A stretch of DNA of 60,000 nucleotides, taken from Glandiceps talaboti (lineage: Eukaryota; Hemichordata; Enteropneusta; Spengelidae). The translations under genes and the position numbers were made by a program. Shown here piece by piece: positions 1 to 14,500 of the stretch (position 1 is its first letter; each line of letters opens with the position of its first letter). Below the pieces are notes generated by a model that made no database searches, was not told the origin of the DNA, and was given only the letters and a program-made list of their open reading frames with translations. The DNA is taken from the NCBI RefSeq assembly GCF_964340395.1, contig NC_135568.1:12335276-12395275 (forward strand), read 5' to 3'.

Positions 1-1406
1 AGCACACAGCAAAGATACCCAATAAGTATAAAGGGTTATAATCAACTTGATGTGTTTCTGAAATCACAAGTAATTGTACGTGATGTAAAATTATGAAATG
101 ACTCTCCAGAACCCATAGTTGATGGAAATGACTTTATTTCCTGGGGTTCCCCTTTAAATTTTACAACCCAGACGGAGAAACCAAAAACATTTTGACAACA
201 ACATTGATCAGACAACGACAACTGTAATTTAACGATGGAGAAAACAAGCAGATCTTAACAACTACTGAATTACACACAAATCAAGCTTGCACTCAGCTGT
301 ACATTTTATGTCTTCCGCCCGACATATGTTGGACAAACCAGTTGAGGAATGTATAGTATGTCACAACCAACCCACAACTGATGTGGCAGGTCAAAAGTCA
401 CCCATACTTCCTATGCCACCATCTAATTAGTGTGAAATACCACTCAGTGTACATCAAATGCCAGGAAATAAAATAAATCTATTTTAACTTCAGGAGTTAA
501 AGTAACTTTTTTTTAGAAATAATGCCAGTGTCCTGTGCTCTGAAAGTCTGGTTATTGACTTCCAAGATGCCATCTAAGCCGAAATATCTGACACGCCATG
601 CGACGTTCTTGTAACCCTTACTATGTGGTGACCAGTATGTCGTCTGAGCCAATCTGACATGCCACTGATTTAAAGTAATGTGTTTGTGAGAATGTGACAC
701 AAAAATTTGTGTTCCTGTATTAAAGTCGATATTACAGTCCCAAGATGCTTTGCATGAGGCGACGTCTTTCATGTTATTACATTAAGACTTATTTTGTCTT
801 TATTACATTTGAAAAAACATTTTCATCAGAAAATGATTGAAAGACATGTTGAAGTCTAGAATTGCGGGTGATTTTATGAATCAAGACTAAATGCCAGTAA
901 TGCACAACAATTTCTTATGACAAACCAAAATGTTTTGTTCTCAAACCCCACTACGTGGCTACTCACAAGCAGTGGGTCCTTTTAGCCAATTTTACACATA
1001 TATTACTGGTGACACTGCAAACTTTGGTGTATGTTCGTCTCTCCCCCTTACTATATGGTTACTCACAAGATGACACAGTTCTTATCATTTTGACCCACAA
1101 CAAAAAATGCTCTCTTAGACTCTTTATTTAGAGAGCTTACTGTTGACTTGAAATGAACTCTTGTCATAGTAAAAGTCCTTGGGAGAGATAACCTACATTA
1201 TATGGTTAGTGTCTAGATAATGGCATGCCAACAGAGTGCTAAATAGAAGATAACTACATACTTAATAGTTGAGAGGTTCTCTTGCAAGCTAATATTTTAC
1301 ATCATATTCAAAGCAATGAAACTGTATATGATAATTATGGTAGTCTGGATGCCAACATGGTCTCTAACTAAACCACGTCTAGTCAAAGTCCCTCAATCAG
1401 CACAGA

Positions 1407-1580
1407 AAGTTGTTCATCCAATCAGTGAGCAATGATGTGAACAGTGTGTAAGTAGCATCCTGAGATGACAAATATACCATATTTGGACATTACATAACTG
1501 TCCCAATAAACACTAACATTATGAGGGACTGTGCTATTGGTTAGAACTTTGTGATTGATTAACAAAGACATGATGTTCAT
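1407..1580 (+). repeat. Dispersed repeat, copy 1
   Basis: The segment with 'aaagttgttcatc', 'gtaagtagcatcctg', 'gacaaatataccatatttgg', 'acataactgtccc' and 'tgtgattgattaacaaag' recurs in the same orientation at 59668-59850. The two copies lie at opposite ends of the window. Confidence 0.75.
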
Positions 1581-1689
1581 GCAGTGGATGAACACGCAAT
1601 GAACATCTGAAATATAAACTGCTATGGTAAGTGAGAAACGAGAAAATATTTTCAAGAAAACTAACCAAGTCAAGCCATTCAATGGATAT

Positions 1690-3560
1690 GATTTCCTATT
1701 TACTCAATGGACTAACAATTCAACAACTTTTACAAAATAAGTAAATGGAATCCCAGCAAAGACGAAGTTGATTCTAAGGAGAGAGCTTTATAAAATTCCA
1801 CAATATACCCCTTCATCTAGGGAAGGGGAGTTAGAGAATATATTTTCCTATTTACTGCACACAAAAACATATCAAGAACTTCAGGATAATGAGCAAATGG
1901 AGTCCTGGGCAGGATGAAGTTGATTGCAAGGGAAAGCGTTATAAAATTCCACAGCATACCTATTCATCGAGGGAAAGGAAAGTTATAGGGATATGATATC
2001 CTATATTCTGACCACAATAACAAATCATTGTCTATAAGAAATTGATCATGTGGAGTGCTGGGCAGGATAAAGTTGATTAATGGAAAAGCTTTATGAAATT
2101 CCACAACATATATATTGGGATATGATTTCCTATTTTTTGACCGCGCCGAATTTGATTAATAAGGAAAGTTTAATAAAATTCCACAATATATTGATTCATA
2201 AAGTATAAGGTTAATAGGGAATAGGATTTCATATATACAGAGGACAATTCAAAAACTTAACAAGTACACAATGAATATTATTCAAAAGGAAAAGTGTTTT
2301 GCCAATTTAGTTAGGAAAGGAAGCGTTATAAGTATGGTTTCCACAACTTACATCTATGGAAGGAAAGGTTATAGGGAAATGGTCCCTATGTACTGACCAC
2401 AATAACAAATCATGAAGTTCAGGGTAATGGCTACATGGTGTGCTGGGCAGGAGAAGTTGATTGAGAGGGAACGCTTTAATGAAATTCCACAGCATAGCAA
2501 TTTATCAAGGGAAGAAAGGCTATTTATAGGGATAGAATGAATGAATGAATGAATGAATGAATGAATGAATGAATGAATTTCGCACATAAAGAAAACAAGT
2601 TAAAACAGCTAGCAGAAATGTTAACAACAAGGACTTGAAATACAACTGTCTAGGGTAGTGATTAAGAGACTAGACAATAGTTTGAGTGAACATCTAGAGT
2701 CCATCCATTCAGTGGATATGTATTCCTATTTACTGATCATGATAATAAATTAAGAACTTAAGGATAATGAGTTGAAGGAGTGCCAGGCAGGATAAAGTTG
2801 ATTAAATGGGAAAGCTTTTAATTCTTACACCAATTTATCCAGGGAAAGGGATAATGGAAAAGACAGTTATGGGGATAGGGTTTCCTAGTTACTTTCCGAA
2901 TAACAAATTAAGAACTTCAGGATAATGAGTAAATGTTGGGCAGGATGAAGTTGACAGCAAAGGAAAGCGTTATAAAATTCCACAACTTACTAATTCATCC
3001 AGGAAGGGAGAGTTCCTGAGTTACGGAAGGGAGGTATGAGTTATAACTTACAGGGATAAGATTTCCTATAACTGTAAATAACAAATAACAGACTACAAGA
3101 TAATAAGTGGTGCAGTGAGTTCTGGGCAGGATAAAGTTGATTGAATGGGAAAGCTGTACAAAATTCCACAACATAACAATTCATTAAGGGAATAGAAAGT
3201 TGCAGGGATTTATGGTTTCCGATTACTGACCAAAATAACAAATCACTGGCAAACTTCAGGATAACGAGTAAATGGAGTGCCAGTCGGGATGAAGTTGATT
3301 CAAACAGAAAGCTTTATAAAATTCCACAACATACCAATTCATTTAGGGAAGGGAAAGTTATAGGGATAGCGTTCCCTTTGTGCTGACCACAATAACAAAT
3401 CATGAACTTTTGGGATAATGAGTATTAAGTGGAGTACCGGGCAGGATAAAATTTATTGAATGGGAAAGCTTTATAAGATTCCATAAATAGTATACTAATT
3501 TATCCAGGAAAGGGAGAATTATAGGGATCGGCTTCCCTAATACTGACCATAATAACAAAT
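1690..3560. repeat. Degenerate ~155-175 bp tandem satellite
   Basis: A unit containing 'acaaatcaagaactt', 'ggataatgagtaaatgga', 'gggcaggatgaagttgatt' and 'aaagctttataaaattccac' recurs about eleven times. Copies of the second and third motifs lie near 1740, 1890, 2040, 2420, 2770, 2920, 3100, 3260 and 3420. The array is interrupted near 2535-2710 by an AATG tetranucleotide run (2535-2578) and unrelated sequence. Units differ by substitutions and small indels, so the array is old. No coding potential is credible. Confidence 0.85.
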
Positions 3561-5395
3561 CAACATAGCTAGTACATGGAATGACTAGCAGGGGACACTT
3601 TGATTCACGCTGAGGATATTCCACATCACAACATGAATACACACAAATTACATCTTTGACATTGATAACCAGCAAGGGTTAATGTATTGTTCAGATTTTG
3701 TGAAATTCATTCCAGACTCTATTTCAGGTCAGGCAACTCTGGTATGCTGTTTGTCAGGTGTACAAATAATGTAGTATAAAAATATAAAAATGACAGTGAT
3801 ATAATTTTGGTTAAAGAAAACTTCCAAAAATAAACAGGGATGTTTGCAATTACCAAACCTCTCATAACATACTCAAGTAATATGCCAAGCTGTTGATGTA
3901 CTGTTAACCTGAAATATGTCTCAAAATAAACGGTTTGATTTATTGTTACTGTGTTCAAGAAAAATTCTACCAATTCACAGTGAAAATCAAGAAAAAAATA
4001 TATAGGGGTCATGGTACAATTTTGTATACAGAGGTCAAAAATATTATCAAAATTATTCAAACCATTTTAGAATCTAATATGGCTGCCAAATACTGTGGAA
4101 AATGAAAGAATCACAATGTCCTTGCAAACTAGAGGAGGGACCCCAAATTTCTTTCATTTAATGAACACAAGCTTCCATGTGACAAAGTTCAGAGAGATTT
4201 TTAAGAATTTAGGTTTTCATCAAAAATTTATTGTCGAGACATGTTCTACCATAATTTTAACTAGTAGTTTTAATTGTGTACTATATACATGTATTATGAA
4301 TGCTGACTCAGCTGAAAATGGGGCCACAATTGCTCTTCAAGATGGTACAGAATGTGATAAAGTAATTTATGGTTATAAATGATGTTGTAACCATAGATAC
4401 AAAATAAATTATTAGGACTTAAAAATTTATGGCATCTTGACAAGTTGTAGACACAGTAATGAATTTATAGAACCACAGATTATGTCTAGGATGGAAATTT
4501 TATTTAGTACAATAATTATAGTTATTATTATGAATATTAAATTAATGAAGTTACTTGATTGGCAAAGATGACCTCTGTATTTTTTTATGTTAGTTAAAAG
4601 TCTGAAACTTGAAAGATGTGTATTTCATGTTTCTTTGATGTTTAAAAATATTAGCATTTTCACAGTGTTTACTGACCAGAAACTTAATTGTAAAAAATAT
4701 ATTGTGGTTTGTGCACATTGGTCAAAATAGATATGAGAAAGTTTAATAATGTATTGTTTGAAAGGTTCATAGTGTTCTTAAAGATACTATTTTATGCAGA
4801 ATTTAATAACATACAAATCACTAGGACGGATAGATATCGTCCCCCAGTAGTTAAAACCAATCATTTTGAACTCTGTTCTCAAAAGTAACCACTGTCTTTC
4901 TTAGTAGTGTGTGTTATGTTTGTGCTATTCTTTTTACCAATGTACTCTGCATAGTTTTAGAGTTTTGTTGTTATGTTCTATTCTGGGTTTTTTCACTCGG
5001 ATCTATTTACAGCTAAAACAGGGAAGGTTCGCCAGAAGACATGTAGATTATTAATATGACAATGCAAATTTTGGTTGTTTTACTCGCTAGATAAGAGCAC
5101 TTTTATTGCTCAACACAGTTGGATTGTGATTGAGGAGAGATTTTTGTTTACATTAATTCAGCTTTTTAGATTCCCTCAATAACAATCATGCTCCGTTCAG
5201 CAGTAAAGTGTTGTTATCTATCAAGTAAAACAACAATCTAAACTTCCAAAATGGCCGACTCTGTTTCTAAACGTACATGTTACATATATTTTCTAGCAAA
5301 CGCTGTCTGCTTTTAGTAACAAATTTTCCATAGTGTTTCTAATTCTGATTGTGATTTACTTGTGGATTTATCATTTTCAATGTGTTTGTTCCTAG

Positions 5396-5508
5396 GTACA
5401 TCCTCCATATGTCAGCTGTCTACCCTGAAGATGCTGGTCTCTACACTGCCAAGGCTGTTAACGCCGCAGGCTATCTCAACTGTAGCGCTGAGTTACACGT
5501 AGAGGAAA
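5396..5508 (+). CDS. SPEG: SPEG exon: C-terminal part of an Ig domain
   Basis: The acceptor cctag precedes 5396 and the donor GTAAGT follows 5508. It reads YILHMSAVYPEDAGLYTAKA and onward, the E-F strand part of an I-set Ig domain with the typical DAGLYTAKA core. The exon opens and closes in split codons, so an upstream exon must carry strands A-D. I do not find that exon in 1-5395, so it probably lies off the left edge. Confidence 0.85.
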
Positions 5509-8500
5509 GTAAGTGTGATATCAAAATTATGGATGTGTAGATATTGTGGCATAATTTTATGTTTGTTATACAATCATATATATAGTTCAATTCAGTTTAT
5601 TTCATAGCCCAGAGACTTGATGTCTTGCCTACCTGAAGTGAAAGGTAGCTTGTGATAATAAGATCACTTTCACCATGTTGGATTTTAAGCAGATTAGTTT
5701 ACATCATGAGCTGTGATTTTGTTTCGCTGTCCACTAACCGCTTATAGTGCTAGTAAACGGCAACCGATTAATTTAACCACACCCCACAATGGCAGTTGTG
5801 AGCATTCCTGTTTATAGATATTTACAAAATATGTAAATAATATGTAAATTATGTTGTACTTGTGCTCATCTTAATGAGGGCACATTGGCATATTGACTTC
5901 ATTTGAATATAGTCAATTAGACTGATGCACGTTATCACTCCCCATTGTGACCAATCTGAGTTTGAATACATATTTTCAAACCAATCAATTAGAGTGTATG
6001 ATTAATTGGTTGCCATTGATAGCATTACAAGTGGTGAGTGAGATATTGAAGTAAATTCACACAGATTACAATGTAAACAGACGATTGAGATCAAGACAAG
6101 TGTCTGGGCTATTCATTTCAGTCCAGGGTCTCAACTCATCATATATATCATAACAAAATGTTTGGAAAAGGTCGTGGACTGTACAGTATTAAACTCAGAC
6201 TACATACAGATTACAATCTAAACAAATCTGATAACACTGCCATGATAACATCACACATCTTTTGAAGGCTTTTGATATATATATGTGTGTGTATGGACCA
6301 GTGTCCCCTCTAAGCCAATTTGATAAGCCTCTGACGCACACAATTTCTAGTGATGCACCAAAATTTGGTGTTCTCCTATCTCTTATTATGTGGTGACTCA
6401 CAAGAAATGACAGTTTTTATCATTTTGACTCACAGCAACAACATTTGGCTATCATTAGAGGGCACACTGTATAGTAGGGAGTTAAGAGACTCTTTCGTAG
6501 TTTTGTGACAGAAAGTAGACTAGATTATATTCAGTTATAACTCTAAGATTATGGTACATATTTTTTATTATAATATACGTTTAATCCATGTAGTTAATCA
6601 GCTATATAAATGGGCATCTCATAGGAGAAAGGTTGTCAAGTTAACTTGAGTTTGATATTACGAAGTTAGGGGTTCAAATCTAATATAGAGAATGTTGTGA
6701 TTAAAAACAAAGTAAACCATATGAATTACCACTGGGGGCACTATAGTCATCCACATGTAACACACACCAAATAGTAGTTTCTTTACACATACTTCTGTCA
6801 CTTTGCATGTTATTATACGTATCTTACGCTTGGATGAAACCCAACCCTGTAGATTTGTAGCCAGCCAGTTATTTACTTAGTCAGAAATTTATTTATTTAT
6901 TATTTCTTTACCAACCTGAAATTCATATGTCAAATTCTATACACTCAGAGTTGGATTGATATAGAATTCAAGGGGAACTGAGTTTATACTTATTAGGGGC
7001 GTAGTTTTTACTGCATATTTAAAAGGTACTCGCAGTATTTTACTTACTGAAGCAAACTTAACCACTACTTGCAATTGACTGAACTCAAACCTGGTATTAA
7101 GATATAACTCATAAACAATCCGATGATGTAATTTATTATATGTATCAAAAAATGTTCAGGAAATCCCTACTATGTAATCAACTGTTCTAACAATGCCAGA
7201 ATACAATCGTAATGTTATAGAAGATATGCATAAACATTAACATTAAACTGGAATGTGGTTTTATTTAAGTATTTTCACTTGAGTAAAAAAGTTATAAACT
7301 CAGCTTGTGTCCCTTTAAAGATCTTTTGACCTAATTTGCATAAATTCAAGATGATATGAATGATTGTATTGTATCTATTCAATTCAATCAAAAGGATCTG
7401 ATTTGATTTGACATCCGTAGACTCAGTTTGATCTTTCTGATGTTTTGATTTGAATAGATGAAATTTCATTATTTGAAGTTATTTGATTTCATTGATTGAA
7501 TTGGAGTGATTGCTTTCATATATTTGAAATGGTCTGGTTTTAATTGTTTGAATCGATGGTTTTAATAATTTAAATTCATTTCATTTGAAATTATTTATTT
7601 CATTTTTTTTATTGATCCAGTTTCGATGATTTGAATGACTAGGTATCATTGATTCAAATTGACTAGGTTCTGTTTAATTTGAATTGATTTTGATTTATTG
7701 AAATGATTCAGTTTCACTGATTTATATTGACTTGGTTTCAATTTGAATTGACTTGGTTTCATTGATTTTAATTGATTCATTTTCATCAATTTAAATTGAC
7801 TTGACTGTGTTTGATTTGAATTGACATGGTTCCATTGATTTGTTTCATTACTTGAATTGACTTGTTTTCTTTGATTTGACTTGATTTGTTTCATTAATTT
7901 GAAATGAAACAGTTTCACACATTTAAATCAACTTGTTTCCATTGATTTGTGTCGTTCATTTCATTTTTGGTTTAATTAGTTTTTAAAAGATTGACTTTCA
8001 CTGATTTAAATTTAATTAGTTTCATTGTTTGAGTTTAATTAATTGAGTTTAATTAATTTTGATTTTTCAGTGACAACTGATGAAGAGTACAGAACCCCAG
8101 TAGAGATTGGCACAACAGAAGAGTCCACTGACTCAGAAACAGAAACACTAAGAGTCCAGTTAGAGGGAGAAGACTCTGCAGAAGCCACCGACACAGAAGA
8201 TGTGTTACCAGAATTTACAAAGAAAATGAAAAATCTGGAAGTCATTGAAGGGGGTAGTGCAAAATTTGAATGCAAAGTTACTGGAACCCCTCTGCCTGAT
8301 ATTGCATGGTGAGTCAAAACATTCTATATCAGCAAATATGATTGGTTCATGCTATCCTTGTTCCTATTGGCTGAGTCAAAACATTTCTGTATCAATTCCT
8401 ATGATTGGTTCATAATATAGATTTCCCCAAAGCATCCAATATCAATAACTTATAAGTTCCAAGTGTTTTTTCTCTTATTGGTTGTTTGTTGTAATTAAAT

Positions 8501-11500
8501 GTCTTGACATTCTTTGTGGCACTGATTTTTGAGTGTGGACCCAAAAACAAATTCAATTGGATATATTGCACCATACTACCAGTGTGTGTGCTGCGACACA
8601 AATGTGTTTATCAATATGTGATTCAGTACATCTCATAGTGAACAATATAACGAGCAAGTTATTGTTCCTGACAAAAGCAGATTCAAAAAATGTTCCAGTT
8701 GGAGCTAGTGTACCTTTGAGTTTTAACAGTTAAATTTGGATACACTTCCTGAAAAAAATGTTTGATTCTGTGAGTAGAAATTTTCATTTGATATTACAGA
8801 CTGTATCAAGAGTTTCAAAAAATGGTCCAGATGTAGCTAGTACAGAGGATTCAATATTACATCTCACGGTGTACAATATTACGATTTAAAGTCATTACAT
8901 TTAACAAAAACAGTTTCAAAAAATGGTCCGGTTGCAACTAGTGCAGTTTTGAATGGAGTATACCATGGTATCACTCACTTGTTTTTTGTTGTCTATAGGT
9001 ACAAAGATGGCCACCAACTGTCAGTCTACGGAGGTCATCATCAGTTTTGTATGGACGATAGTGGTACATGTACCATGGTCATTCCACAGACTACAACGCA
9101 GGATAAGGGAGAATACACATGCACTGCTTCCAATTTTGTTGGAAAAGTATCTTCAAATGCACACCTAGCTGTCAAAGGTATGATTTTTCATTTTATTTTA
9201 ACATAAACTTTGTTGCTAAGGATATGGTCCTGGTCACCATGAAATTTTGTTCTGAATTTGAAAACTTATTTACATATCTAGCAGTTACAATAAAATCTTT
9301 TTGTTTCATTGTAACATATATTTTCCAGTTGCAAAGGTTATGATCTTGGTTACTATAGACTTCTGTCCTGAATCTTAATGCTTATTTCTGTTGACACTGA
9401 CAACTATATTTGAAAAGTGTTACAAAAAATGCAGTTCTGTAGTTGCTATAGGTTAGTTATGGTTGCTAGGGATGGCTCTGAAGATTTTAAATACAAATTC
9501 CAGGGCACCCTATGCTATTTTTTTATCAAAATTTTTCCATTCATTTACATTTCTCAACATCTCTGTTGTTCACCACTAGAGGGTGCACTTCATTGTGATA
9601 ATCTCTATCTGGGTCAGATATTGTTTTGGTATAGATTGCATAGCACTGCTCATTCATATCTTATTTCCTATTTATTTGTTTAATACTTTCTACGTTCTTC
9701 TTGACAGAAAAAGTTGAAAAGCCACCAGAACCAAGTCCTCCAGATTTTATCAGCGTGTTTCATGATCTAACCATCGTAGAAAATAAACCAGTGATTTTAG
9801 AATGTAAAGTGAGTGGTTATCCAGAACCTGATGTCATGTGGTTACTCAATGGTAAAGTGATACAACCTGCCAAGGAGATTCGTATGATGTTTGATGGCGA
9901 AACGGCTACATTTACACTTGAAAAAGCATACCCTGAAGACAGTGGTGTGTACACGTGTCGACTTACGAACATTCATGGTGAAACGCAATCTTGCAATGCA
10001 ACGGTTACTGTTATAGAGGATACGAGACCTCCAACTTACGAACCCTCACCTCCGAAATTCCTGCAGACGTTTAAGGACAGTGATGTGGTTGAGGGCAATG
10101 AAGTGAAATTCCAGTGTACGATTATCGGAACCCCAACGCCAGAGGTCACGTGGTACTATCAGAGGAAACCGATCAAAGAAACGTCCGATTTCAAATTCTT
10201 ACAAGTTGGGATAAACTACACATTGCATATCGTTGAAGCATTCCCAGAAGATGAAGGCGAATATACGTGTAAAGCTACGAACTCAGCTGGCGACTCGTCC
10301 TGGAGTGCTGAACTATTTGTAGATGAGCAGGGCTCCAGAGCGTATTCGTCGCGTAAAAAACGCACTACAGGTTTCACACCATCTTTTGTACATGAACTTC
10401 AAGACGTAACGGTATTTGAAGGAAGTATTGTAACACTAGATTGTAAGGCAACAGGACTACCCGAACCTGATATCAGCTGGCATTGTAATGGTCATGAACT
10501 TCAACTTGATGACAATCGTAAACTTGAATTTTCTCCAGATGGCGGATGTCAAGTTATTATCTCAGCCATTGGTAAATCAGATGCTGGAGAATACGAATGT
10601 ATTGCTGAGAGTGCGATGGGGAAAGCTACAAGCACTGCCATAGTTACTGTACTTACACCTGGTAAGAAATTACCCTCTTTTCATATTAAGTCACATCAAA
10701 TAGAATAACCCAATTAAAACAAACAATAGATCATACCATTTATTGATCAACATAGGGGTGATATTGCCAGGGTTCAAAGGTGGATGTTACAAGCAATGCC
10801 AGAGTTTTGTTGTTAACATGTTTCTTTAAACATATTTAAATTTGCAGATTATCACACGTTGTAAGATTTGTGGTAACTGTTTTTTATGATTTCAGGAACG
10901 AAAGAAGAAATTGAGAAATCAGAATCTGCTATTCAAGAAATATCTACATCAGGTGAGATATACAAATGTACTTAGAGGTGGAAAATAAAAAAATGTCTTT
11001 GGTCAAACCTCAATTTGTTTGTTTGACATTACAAAGAAAATACATGCTGGAAGAATGTAAAAAAAATCATACACACTAAAACGAGGGAATGTTTGTGACT
11101 ATATCCTTAGTCATTATATAAGTTGAGAGAAGCATTCAAGATCAAACAGCAACGCCTGTCACTTAACAGGGACAAGGGGATGGAAATACCAGTAGGATTG
11201 CCCCCCTGTGGGCATATAACAAGGCACTAGGGGATGGAAATACCAGTACATGTATTACATAATGTTCTCCTGTGGTCATATGACATGGAACTATGGGATG
11301 GAAATACCCATAGTAAACAGCGCCCTCTTGTGGTCATATGACAAATCTATGTCATTGACCAGTATACAATAACAGCTGAAGCAGGCTGAGTCACATTTAG
11401 ACAAAATATACCAAGAAATTTTCCTGCTGAACTAATAGAAACAAATCAAATAAGAATTAGTTATTAACATTGTATTGGTTTTTGTATAGGTATTCCATCA

Positions 11501-14500
11501 CCACCAGACAGACCTCCAGATATATCTGACATTGCTGCCTCATCTGTTATCATTTCCTGGCAACCGTGTCTACAGGAAGCCGCTGCTAGTCCAGTTACTT
11601 ACATTGTTGAATTACGTGAACTACCAGCTGATGAATGGTTTTGTGTCGGTGCCGGAATTCCAGAAACTGGTCTTTTTGTTGAAAATCTACTCCCCAACAC
11701 AGAATATGAATTCCAAGTGCGGGCTGAGAATGTCTTTGGTGTTAGTGAACCAAGTCAAGTGTCTGAAGTGATAGTTACAGGTGCACCAGGTTTGTACATC
11801 ATTTTCTTACATTATCATATACCCAGGTGAGCTAGATTGTTGGTGGATTAATACAATGCCAAGAAATAAACAGTCATGCTTTGCATCAGGTTAATAATTT
11901 AGCATATCAGACATATAAAATAGATATGTCCATATATGGTATGTGCTGAGTTGTATGGTATCGCTCCACCATGTGATATGGCACACGATGTCCAAATATG
12001 GAATGTCATAAGTTGTACTATATCAATCCACCATGTGTTATAGCAAGCTTTGCTCAAATAATTCTACGACCCCATTTTCAAATTGGTAAATATACCTTGC
12101 CAAGAAAAGGAACAACTCTTTGACATGACTTTGAACTCAAAAATATTAAAATTCAGAAAAAATATATTATTTGCATATTAAAATTAAGAAGTTTTGAGTC
12201 AAAGTCACGATTTTTGTAGATATTAGCTCTGTTAAAATGAATACACAGATAAAATGAATGTAACTACATGTTCATATAATTTTATTTCAGATGATTCAGG
12301 TCGAAGAGATTTACTTCGCAAGCATAGAGGTAAGCTGTGGAATTACTACTGAGGAAAATAAGCCCAGATTGGTTCATTACGTCTCAAATTTTCACAAAAA
12401 AATGTAATCCACTTTTCAGTCCAAACATATTGAGTCAAAATAGAATTAGATCAACTTATTATTTTAAATGTACCAGAGATTACTTACACAGGTGTGTGTG
12501 CATATTAGTAGAATTTTCACTGCAGTGCAATACCTAAAACATTATTGTATACCTGCATGCAAATTATATGCAAATTTTGTGATTGTTTGTTTGTTCTACA
12601 CGAAATCGTGGGGATCACACAGTCATATTTACGGACATTTGTCGGATAAACATAATGTAATAATAACAGAATCCCATTCCACGTCAGTTCCACTGTGGGT
12701 ATTCGAGAGTCTTTGCACTTGTGCTTGCAATGTTTTCTACTGCACTTTCACTTACTATGCTTGTGAGAGTACTGCCACAGAGAACACTGCAAGCACTTGT
12801 GCAAAGACCCAGAGTACACTACACTTGCACTCACGTGTCATGTAGTTCTGTCATATTCTAATTTTGTGATATTGCATGTGTAGTGCATGGAACAGAAGTC
12901 ATAATGTTGACCAAAAAATAAAACGAATCTCCTTCAAGCTTGTTGCAACATAACTTTCAGGTGACTTGAGTTTTTCACTTTTTTCTACAGAACCATCAAT
13001 AGAGGGCGTACCATGCTTCATTGGAACACCAGAAGAGGTGTACGTCCAGGCAGGTAACAAGGCTACACTACAGTGCACAGTCAGTATTGAACCACTACCT
13101 CAAGTTAGTTGGGTACGAGATGGTCAGGTACTAGTCAACGATGAACGATACCAACATTCCGTTAACAGTGCTGGCGTTTGTAGTCTACATATTAAAGATG
13201 TAACAGCAACTGATATAGGAGAGTATGAATGTGTGGCTACAAATGAAGTAGGAACGTCCAGAGTTGCAGTCTTCTTAGACTTAGCAGGTATGGTAGAGGA
13301 GTCATTTGTCAGCCTTTATATAAAGGGGAATGTAACTGCAGGAAGTAAAGTTATTTTCATAAACTTTGGCAGTCTTTGTGTTATGATTTAAAGGGGGATG
13401 CCATGATAGGAAACAAGTCAGTTTCATAAACTTCAGGTTCTTTAGCCATTTCATGAATTTACACCACTTAAATTATGTGCCATTGCTGACAAACACTGAG
13501 TTGAAACTTGTTCATCCTCCATTGTTCAGTGAATGTCCTTGTCGTACTGAAAATATTGGTTCTTTTCCACATACTGCTACAAAGGTAAAATGGAAAAGTC
13601 TTCAACTGAGGCATCATTTTCAGCTTAAGTCAGTGTACAAAATACTAGTTATATACACATTACAAACTTATTTTGGCGTATAAATCAGGGGGAACATATC
13701 AGGCCAGCACAGTATGATAGAGGTGTTTTGAGTATCTGATGATAGATAACACAGTACTTGGCAGCCATATTGGATTCTAAAATGGCGTAAATTTTTTTAC
13801 TTCCATATCAAAAAATTTCCTAACAGTTTCTTTTGTTCATTGATGGATTCCTTATGATCTCCTCTTGTTTTTCTTCCTAGAACCACCAAAATTTATCACT
13901 GACTTGGAGGATCAAAACGTGAAAGCAGGGACATCACTAAGAATAGATTGTAGAGTTGGTGGTATACCAGAACCAGATATCTTCTGGTACAAAGATGATA
14001 TATTTGTACAGGAGACTGCCAATGTCCAAGTATTATTTGAAGGGGAGGATACGTGTGGATTGATATTCCTGAAGGCTACAATGGAAGATACAGGGGAATA
14101 CACTATCAAAGCCAAGAATGTTGCTGGGGAGTGTTCCTGTTCCTGCATAATCATGGTAGAAGGTAAGAATTTTAGTTCAAGTTGATCACCCCCTGGAAGA
14201 TACAGGGGAATACACTATCAAAGCCAAGAATGTTGCAGGGGAGTGTTCCTGTTCATGTATAATCATGGTAGAAGGTAAGATTTTTAGCTCAAGTTGATCA
14301 CCCCCTGGAAGATACAGGGGAATACACTATCAAAGCCAAGAATGTTGCAGCGGAGTGTTCCTGTTCATGTATAATCATGGTAGAAGGTAAGATTTTTAGC
14401 TCAAGTTGATCACCCCCTGGAAGATACAGGGGAATACACTATCAAAGCCAAGAATGTTGCAGCGGAGTGTTCCTGTTCATGTATAATCATGGTAGAAGGT

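Larger units (their letters stand above)
1..5395. other. Non-coding, repeat-rich intron or 5' flank
   Basis: No exon with an Ig, FN3 or other recognised domain was found on either strand. The stretch holds dispersed repeats at about 500-700, 950-1130 and 1407-1580, the satellite at 1690-3560, and unique AT-rich sequence at 3600-5395. Since the exon at 5396 starts mid-Ig, this is most likely intron of the SPEG-type gene. Confidence 0.6.
5509..8070. other. SPEG intron, AT-rich
   Basis: No supported exon. It holds the dispersed repeat at 6290-6480 and, from about 7370 to 8060, a degenerate low-complexity array of TTGATTTGAATTGA-like words. Long open frames across that array come from its low complexity and are not genes. 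Confidence 0.7.

Noticed and set aside
497-772. 91-residue minus-strand open frame
   Set aside because: It overlaps a dispersed repeat whose words recur at 960-1130 and 6290-6480; no domain or codon pattern supports a gene.
4095-4382. 95-residue plus-strand open frame
   Set aside because: No recognised domain, no splice-site context that fits the SPEG frame, and composition like the surrounding intron.
8043-8312. Met-initiated start for the Ig exon at 8043
   Set aside because: The Met lies upstream of the acceptor at 8070. The exon continues the frame of 5396-5508 in phase.
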